NCBI GenBank assembly: GCA_002245135.1
Contig: NGBS01000593.1
Location: 62,001-126,000, forward strand
Reading direction: 5' to 3'
Source: Proteromonas lacertae
Taxonomy: Eukaryota; Sar; Bigyra; Opalinata; Proteromonadidae
DNA length: 64,000 nucleotides
Of this stretch, positions 33,432-43,895 are shown one piece after another. Made by a program: the position numbers and the translations under genes. Positions within the stretch are counted from its first letter, which is position 1; every line of letters begins with the position of its first letter. Below the pieces are notes generated by a model, which worked only from the letters and a program-made list of their open reading frames with translations, was not told the DNA's origin and did not search any database.

Positions 33432-34693
33432 ATGGAAGCAGCAAAGAATAATATGGTACATAATCCAATAATCTTGAGCTAATACGAAAATAGATACCAA
33501 CTAAATACAAAATACAAAAGGCGATAGGTAAAGGTGCATTTGGAACAGTATTTTTAGCAACAAATCTGACAACTAACAAATTAGTAGCAATAAAGAAGGT
33601 CAAATCCGCTTTTGCAGGAAAGCATAGGTCCAAGTCAATAGTTCGCGAAGTTATATTAATGCGATCACTGCATCATGATAATATTCTTAGTATAATTGAG
33701 ATATTAGCTCCTCGTTCAAGAGAATACTTCGATGATTTGTATTTAGTCACAGAAGCAATGGATATGGATCTTCGCTGCGTGTTAAGAAGCAAACAGGAAT
33801 TATCATTACACCATATAAAGTACTTTGGCTACCATATAGCCTGTGCATTGAATTATATTCACAGTGCCAACGTAATTCACAGAGATCTCAAGCCAAGTAA
33901 TATTCTAGTGAATATAAACTGTGATTTAAAACTCTGTGATTTCGGTTTAGCACGAACTATTACTGATACTAAAGTTCCTCTTACAGATTATATGGTAACT
34001 CGATATTACCGTGCTCCAGAGATATTATTAGAGTGTCCGTATAGCTATCCGATTGATCTATGGAGTTTCGGTTGTATTATGATTGAATTTTATTTAAGAT
34101 CCGCTTTCCTGTGTGGAAAAGATTCCAAAGATCAGTTGAAACATATTAGAAACAAATTAGGGTGTCCAGAGAGTTGGGATTTCTTACAAAATAATATTGC
34201 TAAGAGTTATATGCAAGAAAGTGAGCAAGAACCAAAGAAAGATTTATTATTGTATTTACCCAAAGATGTAGATGCTGATTTCTATGATTTATTAAAGCAC
34301 TTATTAACTTGGAATCCTAAAGATAGACTTACAGCCAATGAAGTAATGAAACATCCATTTTTCACATCTGTTGTAGAAAAAGAGTATGAAGTTGAAGGAA
34401 ATGCAGAATTAATACAATTTCCAGAAAATATGGAGTTTATGTCTAGACAGGATTTGAAAGATTTAGCATATCGTGAAATGTGTATATATCATCCTAATAA
34501 GATTGAAGATACTAAACGTGATGGATTCGGTAATAGTAGTAATAGCAATAGTAAACAGAATTTAGCAATTTCTACTCCATTATCTGATACTACGATATCT
34601 AGCCAAGAAAAGAGTCAAGTAGGGAATAGTATTATATCTGCACACAATGACAAAAGTGATGATTTGAAAATTACCGAAAATACTAATAATTAA
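33432..34693 (+). CDS. Mitogen-activated protein kinase with TDY activation motif
   Basis: Exon 1 is eight codons (MEAAKNNM), followed by an intron at 33456-33493 and a second exon, giving 407 residues. All kinase landmarks are intact: GKGAFGTV, AIKKVK, HRDLKPSN, DFGLART, and LTDYMVTRYYRAPE with the T-D-Y phosphorylation lip between DFG and APE. These are followed by PIDLWSFGCIMIEF and HLLTWNPKDRLTANEVMKHP, typical of MAP kinases. The ~100-residue C-terminal tail is Ser/Asn-rich. A shortened MAPK insert is seen (SKDQLKHIRNKLGCP). It should act as the terminal kinase of a phosphorelay. Codon use is slightly less AT-biased than its neighbours in the kinase core, which fits a conserved, well-expressed gene. 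Confidence 0.93.
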
Positions 34694-34822
34694 GATAAAT
34701 AAGAATTAATTTTTGATCATATTGATATTTAAGTTATTATTTAATTTATTATATAAAATATTTAAAATATTGTTTATTTTTCTAATAATAGAACGATCAT
34801 AGCTTTTTTATGTGATGAATAA

Positions 34823-35947
34823 ATGTCAAATTACAGAAAAGAATGTAATAATGACAGAATTGACATGAAAAAACATATCTTCATTTTCTCTGCTGTGCTG
34901 GTGTATAGTTTGTATATAACATATTTAATGGCCATTGCAGTACCTAAATCGATGAATGCAGCAGAAAATCCAAAACCCACTTTCACAATTCCAAAGAACG
35001 CTCAAATAGTGTTTGATGATGATGATGAGTTTAAATTTAAGTTGAGTATGAAAAAAGGCCAAGTAAATGGAGATATTGATAATCAACTAGCACCAGTTGT
35101 AGTTAAACGTAATTCACTTATAGAGCAAGAAAATGAGATTAGAAACAACGAGAATGATAGATTCCAATGGGATAAAAAGAGTGTTTTATATACAATCAAA
35201 AATGTGGAATGTAAGAATACAATTATTAGAGTCCCAAATGGTCCTCAGTTTAAAATATGTTTAAGAAGTAATCGAGATGCATATACAGAGTATGTGCAAA
35301 GTACAGGTAAATCGTATTGTCGTAGAAAAATACTAAAAATGTGGAATAAAATCTCATCACAATATCCTACAGGTCATTTTATGGAAATTGGAGCTGGATA
35401 TGCATCTTGTTCAATTCATATGGCTTCATTTAATATAAGAACATATGTAATAGAAGCATCACCTGAAAATTTAAACGCAATCACAAAATCTTTACTGGAA
35501 AATCAAGAAGTGTTAAAATATATAGTTTTATATCCATTTGCTGTAGGTGAAAAGAATGGTAGAGTTCCAATCTATTCTAACAAATTTGATTGGACAAGTT
35601 CTAGTATGGCAGTACCAAGAGATGTTCCTGAATCGCAAATAATTAACAATGTTGTAGAAATGAAACAATTGGATGATATTATTTCTTCACAAAGATTAAA
35701 TATAAATATTTTGTTTTTAGATGCTTCTGGATATGAATATAGGATATTAAAAGGTTCTGAAAGAACACTGAATAATAAATTTGTTAAATCGTTTTATATT
35801 CATATTGATTGTAATAAATTATCATTGTTTGGTAATACTCCAGATGATATTTTTAAGTTGTTAGAATCTTATCAATATATGATTAGAAAGAGATATAAGA
35901 AATCGTGTGATATTCTATCAGATCATTATATTGTTGCTTCTTTATAA
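34823..35947 (+). CDS. Type II membrane FkbM-family methyltransferase (paralogue 3)
   Basis: Uninterrupted, 374 residues. A signal anchor at residues ~17-38 (KHIFIFSAVLVYSLYITYLM) follows a short basic cytoplasmic tail. After a ~130-residue stem, the SAM domain has HFMEIGAGYASCSIHM (motif I), TYVIEASPENLNAITKSLLE, FAVGEKNG and LDDIISSQRLNINILFLDAS followed by GYEYRILKGSE, the FkbM pattern. It aligns along its length with the genes at 28961 and 32001, including the KICLRSNRDAYTEYVQS segment, but is not part of the recent conversion. It is probably a luminal glycan or metabolite O-methyltransferase of unknown substrate. Confidence 0.88.
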   Translation: MSNYRKECNNDRIDMKKHIFIFSAVLVYSLYITYLMAIAVPKSMNAAENPKPTFTIPKNAQIVFDDDDEFKFKLSMKKGQVNGDIDNQLAPVVVKRNSLIEQENEIRNNENDRFQWDKKSVLYTIKNVECKNTIIRVPNGPQFKICLRSNRDAYTEYVQSTGKSYCRRKILKMWNKISSQYPTGHFMEIGAGYASCSIHMASFNIRTYVIEASPENLNAITKSLLENQEVLKYIVLYPFAVGEKNGRVPIYSNKFDWTSSSMAVPRDVPESQIINNVVEMKQLDDIISSQRLNINILFLDASGYEYRILKGSERTLNNKFVKSFYIHIDCNKLSLFGNTPDDIFKLLESYQYMIRKRYKKSCDILSDHYIVASL

Positions 35948-36148
35948 TATATTTTAGGATAATTATTTGTATAATTTTATTCTTTAAAGTAATTGTATAA
36001 TTTGTATAATAATAATATATAATATTATAAATTATGTTATATGTTTCTACTGTTTTTAAAAAAACAAAAAAAAATTCAAAAACAATCAAAATGATTATAA
36101 CAGTAATAAAAGTATATTTTGATTATTTATGACAAATAATTCTTTCTC

Positions 36149-37306
36149 TTAAAAGTTGGATCTATTAAACAATATTAGCAATTCAATAATACTTTTCTTT
36201 TGTTCCTCTATTCTTTGTTTTCTAGCTTTTTCAATCAACTTCTGATCTTCTTTTGACAATACAAATTCATCTTCTTGTAACAATGGAGCTGTGATTGGTA
36301 ATTTCTTATTTTCCTCTTCTTCTTCTTCTTTCTTTCTAGCAATTGTAGTACAATATTGAACAAGAATCCCTAAGAAAGTTAATAACACAAAAGAACCTAA
36401 ATAAATCCACCACTATTAATAATAATAAATAATAAATAATAATAATAATTATAGAATAAGATATTATTATACCCAAATTGGTATTTTATCTTTCAATGTC
36501 TTAATAAATTCATTGTAAAAGAATGGTAAAGGTACAGAATTCTTATCTATCAACATTCCAACACATATACATATGGCTAATGATCCAATCATACTTGTAC
36601 CAACGATTGTTGTCATATTATCCCAATATAAACCTGGAACTCCTCCAATAATCAAGATTATTGATAATGATATGATGTAATAAATATATCCGTTTTTGGC
36701 ATGGATAAATTGACCGATTGCAATTGGATATAAGTAGGCTAAGATTATTACACCTGTCATTCCGCCTAAATTATCATTATTATAATAAAAAGAATCATAA
36801 ATATACAAATAAAAAAACATCCAAGCATATGTAAACAGATGAAGAATATTCCAACAAATATACCAATTCCTACTGCGACTGAGATTGATACAATTGTTAA
36901 ATATTTGTCACTATATGTTATAATATTAATACATACCTTACAACTCCATCTAATACTTGATTGAGCAACAAGTAAGAAGGTAATCCACTTCCAAGGAAAC
37001 CTACTAAACCTAATGTCATCTTTAATGTCTTTAGTCCCAGTAAAAGTTCAAATAAACCTAATAATGCTCCAACTACATAAAAAATAACAGCATATTTCTT
37101 TATGAAGTTTAGAACTAGATAAAAATATAGCAATCGATTCTATTTATACCTTTGTCAGTAGTACTATCACCATCATCATCAGGTGTTGGTTCAATAGTTT
37201 CTGTTGGATCAGCTAAAGATAAAGAGATAAAAAACAACAAGCCGATTATAAGCGCTGCTTTTGTCTATTATGGTATTAAATAATAGAGTTTGGGTTATAC
37301 ATTCAT
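36149..37306 (-). CDS. Signal-bearing multi-pass membrane protein, TMEM198/DUF4203-like
   Basis: Start ATG AAT at 37306-37301, then a 36-nt intron, and TKAALIIGLLFFISLSLADP completes a signal peptide. A Thr/Asp-rich luminal stretch is followed by about seven hydrophobic helices: FYVVGALLGLFELLLGLKTL, GLVGFLGSGLPSYLLL, VSISVAVGIGIFVGIFFI, TGVIILAYLYPIAIG, YIISLSIILIIGGVPGLYW and GTSMIGSLAICICVGMLI, plus one after WWIYLG. The Gly-rich helices and order resemble the TMEM198/DUF4203 domain. The tail is charged (RKKEEEEEENKK, then helical). Six exons join at GTAT or GTTT...TAG introns. The family is a fair guess; in animals TMEM198 works in receptor signalling, which need not hold here. Confidence 0.68.
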
Positions 37307-37365
37307 GTTTTTTCAATTTTTAAAAATTCTTTATCGAAAATATTTTTCATACACCAAATATTTAA

Positions 37366-38401
37366 ATGTCAGTTTGTGGAGGCTGCTGTTGTTGTTCTTT
37401 ACTCTTTAGACAATTTTATGGATTGCTACCGGATACTGTTCATCATATACCGAAAATTAATTTAAAATGTATGCATTTTATATTACATTTTATAGCTAAA
37501 TATTTACACATGTGTTTTTATGTTTTATTATTGTCATTACTTCAATTAGTATGTGCTGCTGTAGGATTCCCATTTTTGAAGAAATTTGGACGACTGAAGT
37601 TTCTTCTACTTGTCATTTATGTTCTTATATGTTTACTTGGCATGTATATTGATTATATAGATTAATTGTTATATTTATTAGATTTGGTTCAATATTTTGT
37701 CAAATTTATTTATTTCTTCCTCATTTCATATTGGATATTACTTATCTTTTAGTTCTTGCTGCTTTAATTATATTTTCTTATGTGTTTAAAATGTATTAAG
37801 TAATGTATATATTATATATATGAATAGGAAGCTGGGATATATAACAGAATTAATAATTTTGTTTTTATTAACAGCTTTGAGTTTAATATCAGTAATATAT
37901 TCATTTTTTATAACTCATTATTTATGGAAAGTATTTTTATTTATATATAATATATATAAGTAGTTAGTAAATAAATATGATGACTATGAAGAAAAGAAGG
38001 TTTATAATATTCAAGAAATAATCAACAAATTAATAAATGAAAATCATTATTTAATAAATCCATCAGAAAATGAGATGAATGAAAATAGAATAGATACAAA
38101 CACAACTGAAATAGTTCCATTAAATATAAATGATAATAACAATCAGATAATTCCAATTGAAGAAGAAATAAACACTTTGATTGTAAAAGATGAAAATAAT
38201 GAGAATAATAAAATGAGTGAGAATAATAGAAGAGGAATATGTGTAGTATGTAATGATAATAAAAGCTGTTATGCAATACTACCATGTGGTCATTTATGTT
38301 TATGTGAAGAATGTTGTATAATATATAAACAAAGAGAAGAAGATCGTTGTCCAATCTGTCGTTTGAATATATTGTCTTATACGCGAATCTTTGAAACATA
38401 G
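37366..38401 (+). CDS. Membrane-anchored C3HC4 RING-finger protein (probable E3 ubiquitin ligase)
   Basis: The N-terminus MSVCGGCCCCSLLF is a cysteine cluster likely to be palmitoylated. Exons joined across introns near 37473, 37640, 37796 and 37928 give about four hydrophobic helices (YVLLLSLLQLVCAAVGF, LDITYLLVLAALIIFSYVF, LIILFLLTALSLISVIYSFF). An Asn-rich linker follows, then a C-terminal RING: CVVCNDN...PCGHLCLCEEC...RCPICRLNI, with the C3HC4 ligands all present. The RING ends ~12 residues before the stop. This architecture suits an endomembrane ubiquitin ligase; the substrate is unknown. It is divergent from the membrane gene at 36149, with a gap of only 59 bp. Confidence 0.78.
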
Positions 38402-38789
38402 ATATTTGTATAATATATTTAAGAAATTGTTTTATCACTGTTTGTTTTTATAAAATTGTTTATTTCTTTCTAATAGTATATGATTTTACATATAATTTTC
38501 TCTCCATCCTATACATGTTGAAGTAAGTGTCCAAATAATCGTTTAATTTTATTCGTTACATTCTGAATGATCGACAATGTATGCTGATTTCAATCAGTTA
38601 GAAGGATATTATGTATTTATTATAGATAATTTAATTGACAGGTGGTGAAAGAGTTAAAAAAAAGAGAGAATTGTGTAACAATCGAAGTAAAATAAGATAA
38701 AAACAACAAAATAAAGATAATCAAGACATATAGAAAGAAGAAAATAAGTGAAGAAAATGTAGAGAGATTTACACACCATTTAGAGAAAT
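38402..38789. other. Intergenic region
   Basis: AT-rich, followed by a purine-rich stretch (38680-38760). No gene or RNA is recognised here. Confidence 0.5.
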
Positions 38790-39017
38790 TTATTCTCTGT
38801 GCTTCATTTTTTGAAGCATTTTCTGTTGAAATAAAGAATCTCTTAAAATTTCTGCTTGGGCTACTTTCACTTCTCCAAGTAATGCTTTTTTCTTAGTTTC
38901 GATTTGATGTTCTAGTTTTTTAATTCTTTGGTCAAAACTAACAAATTCTACTTTCACTTCATCAGCTACTTTCGTAAAACAGTCAACTATAGCTTTAGCA
39001 TGTGGATTTAATGTCAT
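38790..39017 (-). pseudogene. Truncated copy of the WW/EF-hand gene (N-terminal 75 codons)
   Basis: It encodes MTLNPHAKAIVDCF... through KMLQKMKHRE, differing from the full gene at 28724 by two residues (S2T, Q49E), then stops at once because the homology ends. WW and EF-hand parts are absent. A transcript from the duplicated upstream flank could still yield a 75-residue helical peptide, but I read this as a truncated duplicate. Confidence 0.85.
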
Positions 39018-39070
39018 ATTTTAAAAAGTAGTTAATTTGAAACGACCATATTTTTGGAATTTATTGAAAA
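38794..39070 (-). repeat. 277-bp duplicated segment (partner 28501-28777)
   Basis: About 98% identical to 28501-28777 at a constant offset of 10293, covering the N-terminal coding part and about 53 bp of upstream flank of the WW/EF-hand gene. The last 33 bp are also present at the edge of the FkbM block near 31785. Confidence 0.88.
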
Positions 39071-39259
39071 ACAATATGTGAATTGTTTAATCTATTAATA
39101 TACATGGCATTTAGTTGATGAGTTAAGAATTACAGATATTATGTGGTTAATACTTCATAAGTGGAGTAGATTCATATCAAGTTTGAAAATCGAGTTGTAT
39201 GTAATAATTCGGTTCTATTGTATGTGAATAAATGTTATTGAAGGTATTTCATATCATTT

Positions 39260-39332
39260 TTCAATCAAAACAAAATTCAAACAACTCAAGCCACTAGACA
39301 AGCCTAATATATTTTTGCTGATATTTTCTTAT
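39260..39332 (+). repeat. 73-bp conserved upstream element, copy 2 (partner 30425-30497)
   Basis: Same 73 bases as 30425-30497, ending 5 bp before the ATG of the second acidic pseudokinase gene. Probably promoter/5' UTR carried along in the duplication. Confidence 0.85.
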
Positions 39333-39337
39333 ATATT

Positions 39338-40319
39338 ATGAGTGATCCATTGAATTATGATTTTTTATCATATATAAAGGAAGAATATGAAGTATAGATA
39401 TATAAATATTACTCAATAGGTTATTGGGTGTTTGAAAGAAGATGATAAAAAATATCTGTTTAAGGTAAAAAATCTGATAAATGATGCAAACGAAATATTA
39501 AAAGTAATAGATGTAAGATCTTGTGATAAGAAAAACATTGAAAAGTATTTAAAAGCTGTAAGAAAACTGAATGAATCAGAATATGATTATTTAATGAAAT
39601 ATAATTTGATAGAAGAGAATAATGGATATATATATCTGATAATGCCAGAATATTATGGATCATTGAATGATTATGATTTAAGCTATTTTAAATGTAGTTC
39701 TATCTTACGAGGAGAAATAAGAGATGAAAAAGAAGAAGAAATATGTAATTGTGAAGATAAAAATGATGATAAATATGAATATAGTGAATCAATTCATGAA
39801 TTCTTAAAAGATATATTAAATGCATTAGATGTAATACATGAAGAAGGTTATTGTCATGGAAATATTGATTATTCAAATATATTTGCTGAAGATGAGAAAT
39901 TCATCTTATCAGATTATTGTTTATATCTATTAGAAGAAGAAGCAGAAAGAAAGAAAAAAGAAGATAATAAAATTGATATTAAAGAGGAAAAAAATAAAAA
40001 AAATAAAATCTTAATACCTTATGCTGGTTACTCTAAAGATGATGATGATGAGGAGGAGGAGGAAGAAAAAGAGGAAAAGGATGATGATGATGATGGTGAC
40101 GATGATGATGATGAAAATGGTGAAGATGAAAATGATGATAAAAAAACAATTGACAAAAGAAAGATTATAAATATCATATATGAAAATCTTTCAAAGATTT
40201 ATGGAGATGCAGATGATGTTGATAAATATTTTGGTAAAGATAATAAGCCAAGAAAAAAAGATGATATTTCTACATTATTACAGAAAATTAAAAGTATTAT
40301 ACTAATAGAATGTAATTAA
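39338..40319 (+). CDS. Acidic pseudokinase-like protein (copy 2)
   Basis: ATG at 39338, with a 28-nt intron at 39392-39419 (GTATAG...AATAG), and then a frame to 40319 closely similar to the gene at 30503. Kinase-fold remnants include YLIMPEYYGSLNDYDL, VIHEEGYCHGNIDYSNIFAE (no HRD) and LSDYCLYLLEEE (no DFG). A long Asp/Glu insert (40038-40135) lies where the kinase C-lobe should continue. Homology to the C-terminal coiled-coil tail of copy 1 resumes beyond 40319, up to GGIKRKKLL at 40577. Reaching it requires splicing near 40293-40321 and correcting an 8-A run at 40328-40335, so the tail is probably lost. The role is unknown; catalysis is unlikely. Confidence 0.68.
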
Positions 40320-40577
40320 TAGATGCTAAAAAAAAGAATATGATTATTATAACGACAGATATGAAAATCAATCTCCAACAAGTATTATTTCTATGAGGTT
40401 GATGGTTATAGATATTCTGTATATATTAAGAACGATGAAATATATGAAGGTAAATGTAGAATATTTTTGTTGAATAAAATAAATCAAAAATTAAAAAACG
40501 AAATTGAAAAATTGAAAAGAAGATATGGAGAAGAAACAAATACGAATGGAGGAATAAAAAGAAAGAAATTATTATAA

Positions 40578-40930
40578 ATATTCTTTCATTATTTCAGTTT
40601 ATTATATCATTATTATTAATTGTTGAGTTTTGATAAGAAAAATTCAAACAGCATGTATACATATATAATGTGTGATATATCACTCTTGTTAGGTTGATAC
40701 TATCTTTAATCTCTATAAGTCATATCACTATAGAGACTTAACATAAATATTCAAATATATAGCTATGTGATGATTATGATATTCAAATAAATTAGATGAT
40801 GCGAAGTACTTCAATAAGACAAACGATAAAAGATGAACATTTGTTATTAATTAAACATATTATTTCAATTAAATACTCACAAACACATAAATAAATGAAA
40901 TTGAGCTGAAATTTTATAACCATATTCAAT
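40578..40930. other. Convergent intergenic region
   Basis: AT-rich, with no coding or RNA signal seen. Confidence 0.55.
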
Positions 40931-41815
40931 TTAGTCATAAACAATACCAACATTATCTAATTCAACATAATTTTCATTCTTCTTTTCATGAACATGAATA
41001 ATTGAAGTACTATCAACAGCATCTGTCTCATATGAAATATCTAATGATATATTATTATCACTTTTGCATGAACGGATTGTAGAAGGTATAGAACCAAATG
41101 AGTTGTCTTCTACATCCTTTTCTAAATGGAATAATTCTTCTTCATCTCTGTTTACATCAGTTTTTTCTTCAAATACCACATTCCATAGAGTCATTCTAAA
41201 TACATCACTTTTTCTTCCATTATATTTCATTTTTGTCCCATTTAACTTCTTTATTATTTTTAATGCTGACTCTTTTGTAGAATATTCTAGCAAGGCAAAT
41301 CTTCCTTCTGTATCTTTATCAATCTTCAAAGATTTGAAGTTTCCAACAATACTGAATAAGTCATATATTTCTTTCTCAGTATTATCCAATATACCATCAA
41401 CTCTTACAAGAAAAAAATTATCAGTTTCAAGATAATAGACAAGAGATAATTTAAAAAGATTTCTAAACTTTTTTAATGCTTTAACAGCAGAATCTCTTGT
41501 GGAGTATTCAAGTAAGGCATGTCTTCCTTGTAGATCTACCTTAATTCTCACATATTTTAAATTTCCTACAACGCCAAATGTCTCTGACAATGTATTTACA
41601 TTATAGTCTGAAATACCATCTACTCTAACAATATAACTTATGCCACTTGATGTATTTACTGTCTTGTCAAAAGCAGCTTTACGACAATCAACTGAATAAC
41701 TTTGATGCTGCGCATGAACTTGCAATTTACTTAAGTCATTGCTTCTTGTGCTTTTAGCATTTTGCGAGTTATTGTTGATTGCGTGTGGAATATTTGTTGC
41801 GTTACTGTTAGACAT
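40931..41815 (-). CDS. Two-RRM RNA-binding protein
   Basis: A single exon encodes 294 residues. After a Ser/Asn-rich N-terminus, two similar RRM-type modules occur: YIVRVDGISDYNV...GRHALLEYSTRDSAVKALKK (residues ~60-120) and FLVRVDGILDNTE...GRFALLEYSTKESALKIIKK (residues ~134-195). RNP2 (VRVDGI) and an RNP1-like strand (GRHALLEYS, GRFALLEYS) are visible. The usual aromatic residues of RNP1 are only partly kept, so the RNA affinity is uncertain. The acidic C-terminal third is unstructured. A decayed relative lies 1 kb upstream at 42611-42885. The target RNA is unknown. Confidence 0.75.
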   Translation of the reverse strand: MSNSNATNIPHAINNNSQNAKSTRSNDLSKLQVHAQHQSYSVDCRKAAFDKTVNTSSGISYIVRVDGISDYNVNTLSETFGVVGNLKYVRIKVDLQGRHALLEYSTRDSAVKALKKFRNLFKLSLVYYLETDNFFLVRVDGILDNTEKEIYDLFSIVGNFKSLKIDKDTEGRFALLEYSTKESALKIIKKLNGTKMKYNGRKSDVFRMTLWNVVFEEKTDVNRDEEELFHLEKDVEDNSFGSIPSTIRSCKSDNNISLDISYETDAVDSTSIIHVHEKKNENYVELDNVGIVYD

Positions 41816-42610
41816 AGCTAAAGTAAAAATAATTACTCAGGATTTTCAATTTTAGTATTGAAATAGAAATCTTTAAAACCAAAAATGATAAGTTTGGCTT
41901 GAGTCTCTTTCAATATTTACACTACAAAGATAGATATTATTTATACTAAATTTCGATATGCTTTTATTAATATTTAGTATAAAATACATTTTTTAACTTT
42001 TTTAATCACACATCTATAACCTATTCAGATAGATAATAAAACTGTTAACATTATTACTTATTCAATAGTACTGTCTTTTAATGATGTAATATTCAAATTC
42101 ATTTTTTCATCATTCTTTAAAAAATAACTAGCATTCATCATAAATAACTGCTATTCATTCTCTGATATATTTACATAACATAACTACAACGTATATATAA
42201 TTTACACTTACTCATCTGTTTTACATAGAGAAATGAAAAATGAGGCTTGAATGTAGTTTGATTTAATATACAATTTTACATAGTGAATTTAAAGTATTTA
42301 CATAAAGTATTTACATAATTATATACATATTTTCATAAATTGTATATATATTATCATATATTTTAGCATTAGTTACAAGTTTAGCTGCAGAAGCGTTATG
42401 AATCGCTTTACTTATCATTTATATAAGATCGATATGGTTATAAATACAGGTACATATAGAAAAATTTACCTACAATAACCTGATTGCTCGTTTAATGAAT
42501 TAATAGAAAAAGGTATATATGTATTTGTAAAATGCAACAGAACATTATTATGAAGTATAGAATGATGTTATGTTATCCATAAAAACAATAAACTGACAAG
42601 CATCACTTAT
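41816..42610. other. Gene-poor AT-rich region
   Basis: I see no gene. A small stem AAGCG-N8-CGCTT lies near 42391 without any tRNA-like context. Confidence 0.5.
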
Positions 42611-42885
42611 CTATACTTTATCAATAGCTTTATCAGCAGATTGTCGTGTAGAATAGAGTAGCAAGTAATATTTTCCTCTTATACCTGTTTTATACTAAAT
42701 AAGTTGTATATTACTCTTTCGGTATTATTGAGAATACCATCAACTCTTATATAAGTAATATCTATTGAAAAAAATCAGGAAGATATACTTTTAAAAGAAT
42801 CATCAAAAGAGTTGTATATGCTGTTGACATTTATATTGAATGTTTTTCTGAGATAATAAGCGGTGCTGTTTTTTACTTTTGTCAT
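42611..42885 (-). pseudogene. Relic of the two-RRM gene
   Basis: From the ATG at 42885 the minus strand reads a short N-terminus and a likely 27-nt intron, then ITYIRVDGILNNTERVIYNL followed by FSI. This matches the second RRM of the neighbouring gene. The middle of the domain is deleted. Out of frame, GKYYLLLYSTRQSADKAIDK resumes the homology and ends in a stop. It is a truncated, frameshifted duplicate. Confidence 0.8.
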
Positions 42886-43178
42886 TTTAAGTAAATTTTA
42901 TATGATTTACATACCAATAATAATGTTATTGGTTGTATTCTGTAGGCTTGACTTCTCGTTCGATTTATATGTAAACTTACTTAATTCCATTTTATGAGTG
43001 TAATAACTAATAAAATGGTATTTAGTTATTATATAGATGTTAATGTGAAGAATATATACATATTAAACCATATTTAGTAATGCTAAATCAGATTGATTTT
43101 TTATACTGATTATCTGGTAATGTAGAATATAATTGAAATGATGATAAAGTCAATGATATTATTGTTAAATAAATTCAA

Positions 43179-43424
43179 ATGATATTATTTAAATTATTCA
43201 GATTATTACATATGGTAAAAGCCAAAGTCAATTCAGATTCTGTCAACAAAGATCTATTTAAATTCATAACCTTCAATGCAGTCAGTACCACAATATTATA
43301 CTCACCAGAATTTAGAAGGCTTTGCTTCAAACTAGGATATATTATACCTCTAAGAGAGGTTTATAATGATTATTTATTTTCAGAAACTGAGAAAGTAAGA
43401 GACTTATTGAAGACAAATCATTAA
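43179..43424 (+). CDS. Hypothetical 81-residue protein
   Basis: An uninterrupted frame starts with ATG and encodes a basic, weakly hydrophobic 81-residue product (MILFKLFRLLHMVKAKVNSD at the start). It is surrounded by gene-poor sequence. Residue composition is more protein-like than chance AT-rich frames, but I recognise no family and see no introns. It may be a gene fragment. Confidence 0.3.
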   Translation: MILFKLFRLLHMVKAKVNSDSVNKDLFKFITFNAVSTTILYSPEFRRLCFKLGYIIPLREVYNDYLFSETEKVRDLLKTNH

Positions 43425-43895
43425 TATCCAGAAATAGAGATTTATTATTATAATTACATTAATATTTGTTTTTTAGAGATATTAATCAATATAAATTAAT
43501 CATCAAAATAACAAGTTGTTTATAAATATGTTGAATATCACTATTGAGTAGTTTGTAGATGAATTTTAATATATCAGAATAGATATTAATACAATTTCAA
43601 CCAATCTTTGTCATAACTATAGTAATTAAAGTAAAACAAGAAGCAGGAATAATATTTTATATAGTATGGTAGTTTGTATAAAACAAATGTAACTCAATAA
43701 GTAATTAAAATAGATTTTAACAATATAATGCTTGAGGTTTGACCGACAGACAATCAAAGCTAGATTATAGGTTTTACCTATAACCTATAGGTTACCTATT
43801 TATACAACCCTGAGAAATAGCATTTGTGTAGTTAATTCTATACATTACATATTATACACAATTATATTCATTTTAAACAAAAGTAATTAAAATTA
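43425..43895. other. Gene-poor region with a palindrome cluster
   Basis: No gene is seen. Positions 43767-43799 hold three overlapping inverted repeats: ATAGGTTTTACCTAT, AACCTATAGGTT and ATAGGTTACCTAT. Confidence 0.6.

Noticed and set aside
42388-42410. Small hairpin AAGCG...CGCTT considered as a tRNA arm
   Set aside because: No acceptor stem, no TTCGA loop and no cloverleaf can be drawn around it.
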